Shown here: positions 26,813-35,792 of the stretch, piece by piece
How positions within the stretch are numbered: the stretch's first letter is position 1
Layout: every line of letters starts with the position of its first letter
Assembly: GCF_009668025.1 (NCBI RefSeq)
Contig: NZ_WJXZ01000004.1
Span: 496,001-560,000 of the forward strand
Length of the DNA stretch: 64,000 nt
Direction: 5' to 3'
DNA from: Larkinella terrae
Lineage (GTDB): Bacteria > Bacteroidota > Bacteroidia > Cytophagales > Spirosomataceae
Made by a program: the position numbers and the translations under genes
Notes under the pieces: model-generated
Database searches by the model: none
What the model was told of the DNA's origin: nothing
What the model saw: the letters and a program-made list of their open reading frames with translations, nothing else

Positions 26813-28072
26813 ATGACACGTACCTTATCGTCAATTTGTTTACTTGGTTGCCTGACACTTCCTTTCTTTTCAAACGCCCAGGGTGCTGGTGCGGCTTTGA
26901 CGGGACAAGATACGGTTGCGTACCGGATTCCCCAGATGGCTTTGCCGTTCCTCAATTTTACGCCCGACGCCCGCAGCGCTGGGTTGGGTGATGCGGGTGC
27001 TGCACTGAGTGCTGACGCAAATGCCGTTTTCTGGAATCCGGCCAAACTGGTTTTTGCCCCAAAAGATCAGGGAGTCGCTTTGTCCTATACCCCCTGGCTG
27101 CGGAGTATTGGCGTAGATGATATGTATTTTACCTTCCTGTCGGGATACAAAAAAGTAAGCCGGAACGATGTAATCGGTCTGTCGCTGATGTATTTCGATC
27201 TGGGGACCATCGACTTCACGACGATTCTGGGTCAGCCCGCCGGTTCGTTCAATTCCAAAGAATATGCCGTTACGGCTTCCTATTCCCGCCGGTTATTTCA
27301 GAATTTCTCGATGGGGGTTAACCTGCGGTATATCAACTCAAACCTGTCAGGAAACTACTCCGTCAACGGTGTCTCGCTGAAACCCGCTTCAACGGCGGCT
27401 TTCGACATCAGTGCGTTTTACCAGAATGAGGTTCGCGACGACATTACCGGCAAAGGGTTCAAATGGTCGTTTGGCGGGATTATCTCAAATATTGGTGGTA
27501 AAGTTACGTACGGAACAACGTCGCCCGCGCCCATTCCGACCAACCTGAAATTAGGTACGGCCCTGACGCTGTATCCCGATAAGTTTAACAAGTTCAATTT
27601 TGTTCTCGACCTGAATAAATTGATGGTTCCGACTCCGCCGGTTTATAAAACCGTCAACGGTGTGGTTCAATATCAAAACGGTGCTCCGGTTATTTCTCAG
27701 GGAAAAGACCCGAACCGGCCGACACTGAGCTCGATTTTTGGTTCGTTCTCCGACGCGCCCGGCGGTTTTTCGGAAGAGGTGAAGGAAATCAACATTGCAA
27801 CGGGTATCGAATACTGGTATAACGAGCAATTTGCGGCCCGCGTCGGTTATTACCACGAACCCCGCGTGAAGGGTGGCCGGCAATACTTTACCACCGGTAT
27901 CGGTATTCGTCTCCAGCAGAAATACGGAATTGACTTTGCGTACCTGATTCCGGTTACGCAGGGAAGTCCGCTGGCGCAAACCTTCCGGATTTCGCTGATT
28001 ATCGACATCGACAAAAAAGCCAAGTCGGCCGAATCGGATGACTCCGACGACCGGGGAAATCTGGAAGAATAA
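26813..28072 (+). CDS. porV: Type IX secretion system outer-membrane protein PorV
   Basis: A 419-aa beta-barrel of the PorV (LptO) type, the shuttle that carries T9SS cargo from the translocon to the PorU attachment complex. It has a signal peptide ending near SNAQG. The conserved start of the barrel, FLNFTPDARSAGLGDAGAALS followed by NAVFWNPAKL, is diagnostic for the PorV/FadL-like group. The C-terminal part has alternating beta strands and ends in a short Asp/Ser-rich tail. It lies 117 bp after porU and has a strong terminator. Confidence 0.92.
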   Translation: MTRTLSSICLLGCLTLPFFSNAQGAGAALTGQDTVAYRIPQMALPFLNFTPDARSAGLGDAGAALSADANAVFWNPAKLVFAPKDQGVALSYTPWLRSIGVDDMYFTFLSGYKKVSRNDVIGLSLMYFDLGTIDFTTILGQPAGSFNSKEYAVTASYSRRLFQNFSMGVNLRYINSNLSGNYSVNGVSLKPASTAAFDISAFYQNEVRDDITGKGFKWSFGGIISNIGGKVTYGTTSPAPIPTNLKLGTALTLYPDKFNKFNFVLDLNKLMVPTPPVYKTVNGVVQYQNGAPVISQGKDPNRPTLSSIFGSFSDAPGGFSEEVKEINIATGIEYWYNEQFAARVGYYHEPRVKGGRQYFTTGIGIRLQQKYGIDFAYLIPVTQGSPLAQTFRISLIIDIDKKAKSAESDDSDDRGNLEE

Positions 28073-28095
28073 AAAGACATCGATTTTAACGTGAC

Positions 28096-28128
28096 AATGG
28101 CACCCTTCGGGCGTGCCATTATTTTTTT
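28096..28128 (+). terminator. Intrinsic terminator after porV
   Basis: Stem AATGGCAC at 28096-28103 pairs with 28113-28120, with a 9-nt loop, followed by ATTTTTTT. It begins 24 nt after the porV stop. Confidence 0.85.
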
Positions 28129-28148
28129 AGCGCTTCAGTATCTGCACA

Positions 28149-29432
28149 ATGGAATTAGTAAACCGAACGGAGGCACCCGAATATAAACGAATTGAAGAAG
28201 TAAAAGTACCAGCCATAGCGACGCTGACGATGGACAACCGCCAGCCGCTCTACTGGATCAATGCGGGGCAGCAGCCCGTCATTCGGCTGGAAATTATTTT
28301 TGAAGCCGGGGCCTGGTATGAACCCCTGCCGGGCTTATCGACGCTGGCGATGAAAATGCTGACGGAAGGAACCCGGCAGAAGACCTCAGCCCAGATCAGC
28401 GAATATTTTGATCGCTACGGGGCCTTTCTGGAACAGCAAAGCGGTACCAACCGGGCCAGCCTGACGGTTTACGGTTTAACCAAACACCTGCCGTCGATCC
28501 TGCCGATGATTCAGGAAATGCTGCTGGATTCGGTCATTCCGGAACGGGAACTCAATCACCAGAAAAATATTACCCTGCAAACTCTGCGGGTCAATCTCGA
28601 GAAAAATAACTTCGTGGCCAGCCGGTTGATCCGGGAGAAAATTTTCGGTAAAAACCACCCCTACGGCCATAATCAGAGCCCCGAAACCCTGGAAGCCATT
28701 CAGCGCGATGGCGTTGAAACATACTATCGGCAACGTATCCGGCAGAAACCGTTCCGCGTGGTGGTGGCGGGGCAAATTACGGAAACCGAAATTGCGTTGA
28801 TCAATCAGTATCTGGGCCACCAGGTGGTTGAAGTGCCCGTTTCGGACAACGGCGCCGACAAAACCGTCAACAGCGATTCGTCAGCGGTCTTGCTGGAAAA
28901 AGAAGACAGTCTGCAGTCGTCGATCCGGCTGGGGCGGTTATTATTTACCCGAAATCATCCGGATTATTTTCCGACGCTGGTCCTGAATGAAGTGCTGGGC
29001 GGTTATTTCGGGTCCCGGCTGATGAAGAATATTCGGGAGGAAAAAGGATTTACGTACGGCATCTGGTCGAACCTGGCGATGCACCCGAATGAAGGAACAT
29101 TGTTGATGGGCACCGACGTGAAAAGGGAAAATACGCAGGAAACCCTCGACGAAATCTGGAAGGAAATCCGGCGGCTGCGCGACGAACCGGTGCCGGAATC
29201 AGAACTGGAAACCGTCCGAAACTACATGGCGGGTTCGTACGTCGGCAATCTGAACACGCCGTTTGAAATAGCCGACCGTTACAAGACGGTTTTGTTCGAA
29301 GGTTTGCCCGCCGATTACATCAACACTTACATTGAGCGGATGCGCGCCGTGACGGCGGAACAGGTGCAGGCAATGGCCAACCGGTATTTGTCCGACGGAT
29401 CGCTGATTGAAGTGGTTGTGGGTGGTAAGTAA
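28149..29432 (+). CDS. M16-family peptidase homologue lacking the zinc site
   Basis: A 427-aa protein with both halves of the M16 (pitrilysin/processing peptidase) fold. Where active members have HxxEH, this one has TLAMK in GLSTLAMKMLTEGT (about residues 56-69), so it cannot bind zinc. The second-half R/Y region, GSRLMKNIREEKGFTYGIWS, is kept; this is the pattern of the non-catalytic subunit of two-subunit M16 enzymes. No signal peptide is seen. The catalytic partner, normally next door, is absent here. It converges with the AraC gene, 5 bp apart. Confidence 0.88.
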   Translation: MELVNRTEAPEYKRIEEVKVPAIATLTMDNRQPLYWINAGQQPVIRLEIIFEAGAWYEPLPGLSTLAMKMLTEGTRQKTSAQISEYFDRYGAFLEQQSGTNRASLTVYGLTKHLPSILPMIQEMLLDSVIPERELNHQKNITLQTLRVNLEKNNFVASRLIREKIFGKNHPYGHNQSPETLEAIQRDGVETYYRQRIRQKPFRVVVAGQITETEIALINQYLGHQVVEVPVSDNGADKTVNSDSSAVLLEKEDSLQSSIRLGRLLFTRNHPDYFPTLVLNEVLGGYFGSRLMKNIREEKGFTYGIWSNLAMHPNEGTLLMGTDVKRENTQETLDEIWKEIRRLRDEPVPESELETVRNYMAGSYVGNLNTPFEIADRYKTVLFEGLPADYINTYIERMRAVTAEQVQAMANRYLSDGSLIEVVVGGK

Positions 29433-29437
29433 CACCT

Positions 29438-30280
29438 TTACGGTTCCTGCTGGCTGGCAGATCCCGGCGCATAGCCAAAACGCTTTTTAAAGGCGTGTCC
29501 AAAATGGGAGAGGTTTTCAAAGCCAACTTCCAGATAAACATCCGAAGGCCGTCGCTTTTTTTCCTTTATTTGGTAATGGGCCAGTTCCAGTCGTTTGTTG
29601 GTCAGCCATTTCTGCGGGGTTGTCTGGAAGGTCTTTTTAAAATCACGCTTAAACGTCGTCAGGCTGCGGCCCGTCAGGTACCCGAATTTATCCATTGGCA
29701 TGTTGAACTGATAATGCTGTTCCATAAAATCGGCCAGATTGATTTTGCCCGGCTCGTTAAAATTGGCCAGCACGGGATCAATACTGGCATCGATGGACCG
29801 CAGAATCGTAATCGCTTCTTCAATTTTCAGCGAAACAATGCCTTCTGATAACGCTTCTTTCAGTTCAAAATAGGGAATCAGGGAGGCAAGGCAACTTTTT
29901 AGCAGGGGATGCCTGCCAAACGTGCGAAAAACCGGTGCCGGGTCGGGCTGGATGTCGACCCGGTTTTTGGCATAAAAGTCGGTTAGCCGCTGGGGTGTCA
30001 GGTGCATAACCGCCGACTGGTGCGGCAGGCCATCTTTGGGATAATTGATCACCGTGACCAGTTGATTCCGGGGAAACAGCAGGGTGTCTCCGGCGCCAAA
30101 CCAATGCGTTTGGTCGCCCTGCACAATCTTGGTTTCGCCCGAAATGATCCAGACCAGTAAATGCTGTTCAAAAAGAACGTCGGCCTTATAAAATTTATCA
30201 TCGAAGCGCGACAGCTTCAGGTCAGGATGGATGTATTGCGTATGATGCCCCACGTTTTTACCGGCTAACTGATAAAACAA
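29438..30280 (-). CDS. AraC-family transcriptional regulator
   Basis: A 280-aa regulator with an N-terminal cupin-like sensor part (about 15-110) and a C-terminal AraC double helix-turn-helix (about 175-275). The second HTH has SDVYLEVGFENLSHFGHAFKKRFG, closely following the AraC pattern of a Gly-Phe-x-x-x-Ser-x-Phe helix. The first HTH shows LTGRSLTTFKRDFKKTF. The effector is unknown. It lies downstream of the SDR gene on the same strand, with a 13-bp stem palindrome between them, so it may control that dehydrogenase, but nothing in the sequence proves it. Confidence 0.9.
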   Translation of the reverse strand: MFYQLAGKNVGHHTQYIHPDLKLSRFDDKFYKADVLFEQHLLVWIISGETKIVQGDQTHWFGAGDTLLFPRNQLVTVINYPKDGLPHQSAVMHLTPQRLTDFYAKNRVDIQPDPAPVFRTFGRHPLLKSCLASLIPYFELKEALSEGIVSLKIEEAITILRSIDASIDPVLANFNEPGKINLADFMEQHYQFNMPMDKFGYLTGRSLTTFKRDFKKTFQTTPQKWLTNKRLELAHYQIKEKKRRPSDVYLEVGFENLSHFGHAFKKRFGYAPGSASQQEP

Positions 30281-30318
30281 AATCGGACTAAAATTCCCGG
30301 CCAGCCTTCCACCGGAAA

Positions 30319-30345
30319 AGCGTTAGAAGCCCGGCTTCTAACGCT
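30319..30345. terminator. Palindrome between the SDR and AraC genes
   Basis: A 27-nt palindrome with 13-nt arms (AGCGTTAGAAGCC and complement) around a single base lies downstream of the SDR stop. There is no T-run on the minus strand, so termination is uncertain. Confidence 0.45.
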
Positions 30346-30382
30346 CGATCAGGCGGTTTTCATGTCCCGGCCGGAATCCGGT

Positions 30383-31414
30383 TTAACTGGCGGCAAATGA
30401 AACAGCGGTCAGCTCCTCGCTGAACGTCCACAAGCGTTTTGCATTGTCCGCAGCGACCGAATACGGTTGGACACCGCGAAGGCTGGACGGATCATCGTAC
30501 TGGTGGTTGATCATCCCCCGATCCAGTTCAGCCACGTCCGCATTTTCGCAGTAAACGCCCCCCAGATTCGCGAGTTGCGGGCTCGTGGCGCACCAAACCG
30601 TCGTGGCAGCCCCCTGGGGAATGGTCTTTAATTTTTGGGCCACTTCCGGGAAAAGATTCCCGTCGGCATCGTGGGTGCCCATTTGTTTAAATAACTCGAT
30701 GGGAGCCACGCGCCCCAGGTCCGTGCCGATGACCGAACCGGGGTGGAGCGAAAAGGCGCGCACACCCACCTCTTTGCCGCGATGATCGAGCTCTACCGCG
30801 AACAGGTTGTTGGCAGTTTTGGATTGGCCGTAGCCGAGCAGGGTTTCGTACGGGCGGTTTTCAAAATTAGGGTCCTCAAAATCAAACGGGGCCATCTGGT
30901 GACCGTACGAAGACACATTGACCACGCGGGCGCCCTCCGCTTTTTTCAGGGCGGGCCAAAGCCGTGCCGTGAGCTGGAAGTGCCCCAGATGATTGGTCGC
31001 TAACTGCGATTCATACCCCCGTGCGTCCCGCTGGAGCGGCACCCACATAATGCCCGCATTGTTGATTAACAAATGAAGCGGTTTTTCCGTCAGCAGGAAT
31101 TTCCGGGCAAAGGCATCGATCGAAGCCGGATTCATCAAATCCATTTCTTCGATGGTTACATTCGGAATACCTGCCAGATTTCGGGCCGCCTTGCTCCGGT
31201 CGCGGGCGGGCACAAGGACGCTGGCTCCGGCCCGGCTGAATGTTTTGACGGTTTCTAATCCGATACCGGCATAACCACCGGTCACGATGGCGGTTTTTCC
31301 GCTCAGGTCGATTCCCCGGATAACGTCATCGGTGGTTGAAGTGGCGGTAAAGCCGGAATTCAGGGGCCGTTGGAGAACCCCGTTGTAATTGTCTACTGTG
31401 GTTACCTGTTCCAT
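30383..31414 (-). CDS. Short-chain dehydrogenase/reductase (SDR)
   Basis: A 343-aa oxidoreductase of the classical SDR fold. It has the NAD(P)-binding TGGYAGIG motif (about 45-52), NNAGIMW, the active-site Ser in VNVSSYGHQ and YGQSK with the catalytic Tyr and Lys. Arg/Lys after the second strand (VPARDRSKAARN) suggests NADP. It is longer than the 250-aa classical forms and resembles the retinol-dehydrogenase-like group. The N-terminal 35 residues are an extension before the Rossmann fold. A -7 word lies upstream. The substrate cannot be told. Confidence 0.9.
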   Translation of the reverse strand: MEQVTTVDNYNGVLQRPLNSGFTATSTTDDVIRGIDLSGKTAIVTGGYAGIGLETVKTFSRAGASVLVPARDRSKAARNLAGIPNVTIEEMDLMNPASIDAFARKFLLTEKPLHLLINNAGIMWVPLQRDARGYESQLATNHLGHFQLTARLWPALKKAEGARVVNVSSYGHQMAPFDFEDPNFENRPYETLLGYGQSKTANNLFAVELDHRGKEVGVRAFSLHPGSVIGTDLGRVAPIELFKQMGTHDADGNLFPEVAQKLKTIPQGAATTVWCATSPQLANLGGVYCENADVAELDRGMINHQYDDPSSLRGVQPYSVAADNAKRLWTFSEELTAVSFAAS

Positions 31415-31439
31415 GATCTGATTGCTGAATGGGTTGGAA

Positions 31440-31447
31440 CAAAGGTA
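31440..31447 (-). promoter_or_regulatory. -7 promoter word (TACCTTTG) before the SDR gene
   Basis: The minus strand reads TACCTTTG, 25 nt before the SDR start codon. No clear -33 element. Confidence 0.45.
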
Positions 31448-31512
31448 GGGCGGGGACTAACGGAGGGTTTTGTTTTAAAGGCCGATTTTAGTGGTTTTAA
31501 AGACCATTTCCA

Positions 31513-32304
31513 TTACCGGCAGGTATACTCGAAATCCACAACTTCATACTTTCCGGGACTACCGCTCACGGTATTGTACCGGCGGCTTGGGCGTCCTGAA
31601 CTGTCAAACGTATAGGTATACTGGTAAACTATTGTTGTTGGCGTCGGGCCTCCGTTGGCGACGGCGTAATTCAGGTACGTTTCCTTGACGGGCAGATTCC
31701 GGCTTTTTTTGCCTTTGTGCGGTGCCACGTTGGGCAGATTCGCTCGGTTGAGGTCATATTCATAGACGACAACGCCGTAGAGCGCGTTATTCAATAAATC
31801 CCGGGTTTCCTTGCGGACGACATTGCCGTTTTCAATCGTGTAGGTAATCCGGTACGAATCCGACACTTCTTCGGTTGCCAGGCCGTCTGCGTTGTATTTG
31901 GCGCTCACTAATAATCCCCTGTCATTGAGCGGGAAGGTGACTTCGCTGACCACACCGGTAGCGTTTTTGGTTTTCACCGTCAACAGGTTGGGGCTATATT
32001 CATACGTTTCGGAGCCATTGTAATCACTGAATCCGTACGCGCTGTAAACATCTTCGACAGGCCGGTTTTGCTGGTCGAAGGTGTAAGCGATTCGGCTTGA
32101 CTCCCCGATCTTTAGCGACTGGCCGTCAATCACAACGGTTTCTTCCCGGACTTTGGCCAAAAGAGGATCGGTTGTTTTATTGATGATCCGGAAGTTTGCC
32201 AGCGAGCATGCGGTATTTTCCTGCGCGGGGAAGTGGGGCGTGCACGCGTCCAGGCAGAGCGAAAGGAGGACCAGCCGAAAGGCCACAGGTGTAGAGAAGT
32301 TCAT
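31513..32304 (-). CDS. Lipoprotein of unknown function
   Basis: A 263-aa exported lipoprotein. I chose the ATG at 32304: it opens MNFSTPVAFRLVLLSLCLDAC, a lipoprotein signal with lipobox LDAC, whereas the longer frame adds 87 residues without a signal. The mature part is a run of short beta strands with repeated YxYD/YTF-type segments, such as YEYDLNRANLPN and QYTYTFDSSGRPSRR, reminiscent of YD-repeat-like or DUF4595-type lipoproteins. I do not recognise a defined family. It stands alone between the SDR gene and the lactate permease. Confidence 0.75.
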   Translation of the reverse strand: MNFSTPVAFRLVLLSLCLDACTPHFPAQENTACSLANFRIINKTTDPLLAKVREETVVIDGQSLKIGESSRIAYTFDQQNRPVEDVYSAYGFSDYNGSETYEYSPNLLTVKTKNATGVVSEVTFPLNDRGLLVSAKYNADGLATEEVSDSYRITYTIENGNVVRKETRDLLNNALYGVVVYEYDLNRANLPNVAPHKGKKSRNLPVKETYLNYAVANGGPTPTTIVYQYTYTFDSSGRPSRRYNTVSGSPGKYEVVDFEYTCR

Positions 32305-32649
32305 GGTGAACCGGATTAAGGTATGTATTTGATAGGTAAGGTTTAAGGCAAGACTCGAATCGGGCCGGAACGGTTGGAAAGCTTCGTCCCGGTGCTCGTC
32401 ATTCCCCGACCGGTTTTCGGCAGGAAACTTAAAACCGCCCTGAACGGATAAATCGCATTCAGGCAGCGAAAACCGCCGTGGGGAAGAGTGGACGCAACTG
32501 CCGAAAAGGTAGATAAACCGGTTATCCCGACTAAACCGGTAGCGCAGAATAGTAAATAGTTTCAAATTTCGCTTTATGGATAGGTCAGGCTGTTAGCTGT
32601 TAACGAATTGCGCTAAATTTATACTGAACCCCTTAACGCCTTCCTATTT

Positions 32650-34419
32650 ATGAAATGGACACAGGTTATTGACCCGTTTAATAATATTGCGTTGTCCGTG
32701 TTGGTCGCGGCAGTGCCCATCATTTTCATTTTCTGGGCGCTGATCATTCGAAAAATGAAAGGCTATCAGGCCAGTTTAATTGCCACCGTTATTGCAGCGC
32801 TGATTGCCATTTTGATTTACGGAATGCCGGTGAAACTGGCGGTTTTGTCGTTCGCCCACGGCGCTCTATACGGCTTGTTTCCGATTTGCTGGCTGGTCAT
32901 CATGGCCGTATTTCTCTTCAACTTAACCGTCAAAAGCGGGCAGTTCGAGATCATCAAGCACTTTATGGCTTCCATCACGTCCGACCGGCGGTTGCAGGCT
33001 CTGCTGATCGCGTTCTCGTTCGGTTCTTTTCTGGAAGGCACGGCCGGTTTTGGCGCTCCGGTTGCCATCACGGCCGCGATGCTGGTTGGGCTGGGGTTTA
33101 ATCCGCTGTATGCCTCGGGCATCTGCCTGATTGCCAACACGGCTCCGGTGGCGTTTGGCTCTATCGGTATTCCCATCACGGTGGCTTCGCAGGTGTCCGG
33201 CATTCCCGAATTACCGATCTCGCAAATGGTGGGCCGGACGCTTCCGCTGCTGTCGATTATCCTGCCTTTTTACCTAGTCACGATCATTGCCGGTTTCAGG
33301 AAAGCTCGGGAAATTATGCCGGCGGTGCTGGTTTCGGGCGTTTCGTTTGCCTTTTTGCAGTGGTTTTCGTCCAATTACTTAGGCCCTTCCCTGCCCGACG
33401 TAATCGCCGGGCTGGGCTCTATCATCTGCCTGATGGTTTTTCTGCGGTTCTGGAAACCGAAAACCGTCTGGCGGTTTGTGAACGAACCCGCCCCGACGTT
33501 CAATACCGACGTGAGCTATACCGGCGGGCAAATGCTGCGGGCCTGGTCGCCATTTCTGGTACTAACCATCATGGTCATCGCCTGGGGGATACAACCAATC
33601 AAGGACGTGCTCAACACCGTGGGAATGATTCAGTTCGAAGTGCCCGGCCTGCACAACGCCATTCAGGGCGAAGGCGGAAATCCGCTGCCCAAGGTGTTCA
33701 AATTCAATTATTTATCAGCCGCCGGAACGGCCATTCTCATTGCCAATATGGTCGTAATTCCCCTGATCGGCCTGACCTACGCCGAGGGCGTAAAGGTTTT
33801 TACAAGTACGCTGAACCAGTTAAAATTTCCGGTGCTGACCATTGCCGCCGTATTGGGATTTGCGTACATCGTTAACGATTCCGGCATTACGCTCACCCTG
33901 GCGGATGCGCTGGCCAACACGGGCGCTTTGTTTCCTTTTTTTGCCCCCGTGCTGGGCTGGCTGGGCGTTTTCATCACGGGTTCCGATACATCAGCGAATG
34001 CCTTGTTTAGTAAACTGCAATACGCTACAGCTCAGTCGATTGGCGTCGATCCGGTGGTGACGGTAGCCGCCAACGTGTCGGGGGGCGTGGTCGGTAAAAT
34101 GATCTCTCCGCAATCCATTGCGGTAGCGGCCGCGGCTGGCGATCTGGTCGGAAAAGAATCCCAGTTATTTCGCTTCACGGTCAAGCACAGTTTCATCATG
34201 CTGGCGGTAATCTGTTGCATTACGCTGGCGCAGGCCTACATTTTTAAAGGCGTGATTCCGGTTTATGAAATGCTCAGCAACCAGAAAACCGTTGTTCTGC
34301 CCGACTTGTCAACGGGCTATACGTATCTTCTGATTCTGGCCATTGTCTTGATCGCGCTGGCGTCGCTGATTCGGATTATTTCGAATAAAAAAGCGCAGAA
34401 ACCGACGCTGGTAAACTGA
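32650..34419 (+). CDS. L-lactate permease family transporter
   Basis: A 589-aa inner-membrane transporter of the LctP/LldP family (proton-coupled lactate or glycolate uptake), with about 13-14 helices. Family features are SFGSFLEGTAGFGAPVAITAAMLVG split over residues about 114-138, ANTAPVAFGSIGIPI, the late FITGSDTSANALFSKLQ and the MISPQSIAVA stretch. The length is slightly above E. coli LldP (551). No lactate dehydrogenase genes are adjacent, so the physiological substrate is assumed from the family. Confidence 0.93.
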   Translation: MKWTQVIDPFNNIALSVLVAAVPIIFIFWALIIRKMKGYQASLIATVIAALIAILIYGMPVKLAVLSFAHGALYGLFPICWLVIMAVFLFNLTVKSGQFEIIKHFMASITSDRRLQALLIAFSFGSFLEGTAGFGAPVAITAAMLVGLGFNPLYASGICLIANTAPVAFGSIGIPITVASQVSGIPELPISQMVGRTLPLLSIILPFYLVTIIAGFRKAREIMPAVLVSGVSFAFLQWFSSNYLGPSLPDVIAGLGSIICLMVFLRFWKPKTVWRFVNEPAPTFNTDVSYTGGQMLRAWSPFLVLTIMVIAWGIQPIKDVLNTVGMIQFEVPGLHNAIQGEGGNPLPKVFKFNYLSAAGTAILIANMVVIPLIGLTYAEGVKVFTSTLNQLKFPVLTIAAVLGFAYIVNDSGITLTLADALANTGALFPFFAPVLGWLGVFITGSDTSANALFSKLQYATAQSIGVDPVVTVAANVSGGVVGKMISPQSIAVAAAAGDLVGKESQLFRFTVKHSFIMLAVICCITLAQAYIFKGVIPVYEMLSNQKTVVLPDLSTGYTYLLILAIVLIALASLIRIISNKKAQKPTLVN

Positions 34420-34424
34420 AAATC

Positions 34425-35447
34425 TTAAAACGCAACTTCCTGCGTCAGGTACGTGGCCCAATTGTCGCCGTTGATCCGGACCGTGGCCGTCAGCGGTTTT
34501 TTGTCCCAGTTGATGGTGATCAGGCTGTAATTCAGGTCGAAAACCATCTTGCCAACCCGGTAGGAATTCGGTTGTTCATACGGTTTGGAGGTGTGTGTCA
34601 GGCCGCTGCTGGTGATGTCGTACAAATCGTAACCCAAGCCCGCAAGGCTGATTTTGGAGACTTCGGCAATGTGCCGGTCGCCACTGATCAGCATCGCGCC
34701 CTTCGGTTTGGTTTTGCTCAGCAAATCGAAAAACCGCTGGCGCGCAGTCGGGAAATTGCCCCATTTCTCAGAAGTGTGTTCGTTGGCGAGAAACTGAATG
34801 CCGCAACCGATGATGTGCACATCGGCATCAGAGTTGGTTAGTTGATTTTCAAGCCATTGCCATTGCGTTTCACCCAGAATGTCGCCGGAAGGGTCGGGCG
34901 TATTGGTTTTGTTGACTTTCTTCAGCGGGTCCCGAAAATACCGCCCATCGAGCAGAATGACCTTCACACGCTGCCCTTTCGGTCCGTAGACGTGCGACGA
35001 GTAAGCGCCTTCCTGTTGCCGCAGCGGGCTGTTGTTGGGCACGTCCAGAAAATCGAGCATCAACTGCTGACTTTCCTTCCGGCGCGGGTATTCTTTTCCG
35101 CCGTCGTTGACGCCATAATCGTGGTCATCCCAAACGCCGATGATCTGGGTCGATTGCCGCAATTGGGCGTAAACCGGGTTGGCTTTCTGCCGGTCGTACT
35201 TGGCTTTGAGCGTGTCCATCACTTCCGAATCGCCGTAAATATTGTCGCCGAGCCAGATCCAGACCTGCGGTTTTTGGGCCACGATATCGTCCCAGAGCGG
35301 TTGGGGCCGTTTCTGGTCGCTGCACGAACCGAAGGCAATAGTGGTGACCGGTTTTTGGCTGGACGAAGCGGTTTTTTCGGTTTTCGGCGTACGGCATCCT
35401 GCCAGAATCGCGCAGCTGATCAGACTGAAGATAAAAAGGTTTTTCAT
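34425..35447 (-). CDS. PhoD-like alkaline phosphatase/phosphodiesterase lipoprotein
   Basis: A 340-aa PhoD-like metallophosphatase. The lipoprotein signal has its Cys at about residue 18 (ILAGCRTP). Metal-binding motifs are FGSCSDQKRPQP, WLGDNIYGDS (Asp-Asn), WDDHDYGVND and GDRHIAEV; these match the Fe/Ca phosphodiesterase fold of PhoD. There is no Tat signal, unlike B. subtilis PhoD; the protein appears to be lipid-anchored instead. Likely an envelope phosphatase or phosphodiesterase. It converges with the lactate permease gene, 5 bp apart. Confidence 0.9.
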   Translation of the reverse strand: MKNLFIFSLISCAILAGCRTPKTEKTASSSQKPVTTIAFGSCSDQKRPQPLWDDIVAQKPQVWIWLGDNIYGDSEVMDTLKAKYDRQKANPVYAQLRQSTQIIGVWDDHDYGVNDGGKEYPRRKESQQLMLDFLDVPNNSPLRQQEGAYSSHVYGPKGQRVKVILLDGRYFRDPLKKVNKTNTPDPSGDILGETQWQWLENQLTNSDADVHIIGCGIQFLANEHTSEKWGNFPTARQRFFDLLSKTKPKGAMLISGDRHIAEVSKISLAGLGYDLYDITSSGLTHTSKPYEQPNSYRVGKMVFDLNYSLITINWDKKPLTATVRINGDNWATYLTQEVAF

Positions 35448-35792
35448 GAAGCGTCAGGGTTATTGATGCAGCAAATGTAAAAAAGCAAACCCATTTCTGA
35501 GCCAGCTTTATGATTTGTTAATGTCCAAAGATCGTCGCTTTATTCAATTTAGGAATAATCTAATTCGTGGAAAAAAACGCGAAACTTCCATTCATCCCTG
35601 AAAAATAAACCGAAATTCGGCTTTTCTTGATTTCTGTCAATGACTTCGTTGCCGGCACTTAAACCAAACGCCCTCGTTTTTTATACGACGGGTTGTCGCC
35701 TGGTTTGCCGGTTTTTACGCAAGCGGCTGAGTCGCTAAAATGATGTCTATTAATTCGCTATTTTGAGCAGATTTTCACTACCAGCCCTTCAC
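35448..35792. other. 345-bp gene-free region between divergent phoD-like and MFS genes
   Basis: It holds the 5' regions of two divergent genes. On the minus strand CAAATGTA (35472-35479) is a TACCTTTG-like -7 word (TACATTTG) for the phosphatase gene. A short CCGAA-TTCGG palindrome sits near 35610. I saw no further open frame, repeat family or RNA-like structure. Confidence 0.5.
35472..35479 (-). promoter_or_regulatory. -7 promoter word (TACATTTG) before the phoD-like gene
   Basis: The minus strand reads TACATTTG, 24 nt before the phosphatase start codon; -33 is not evident. Confidence 0.4.
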
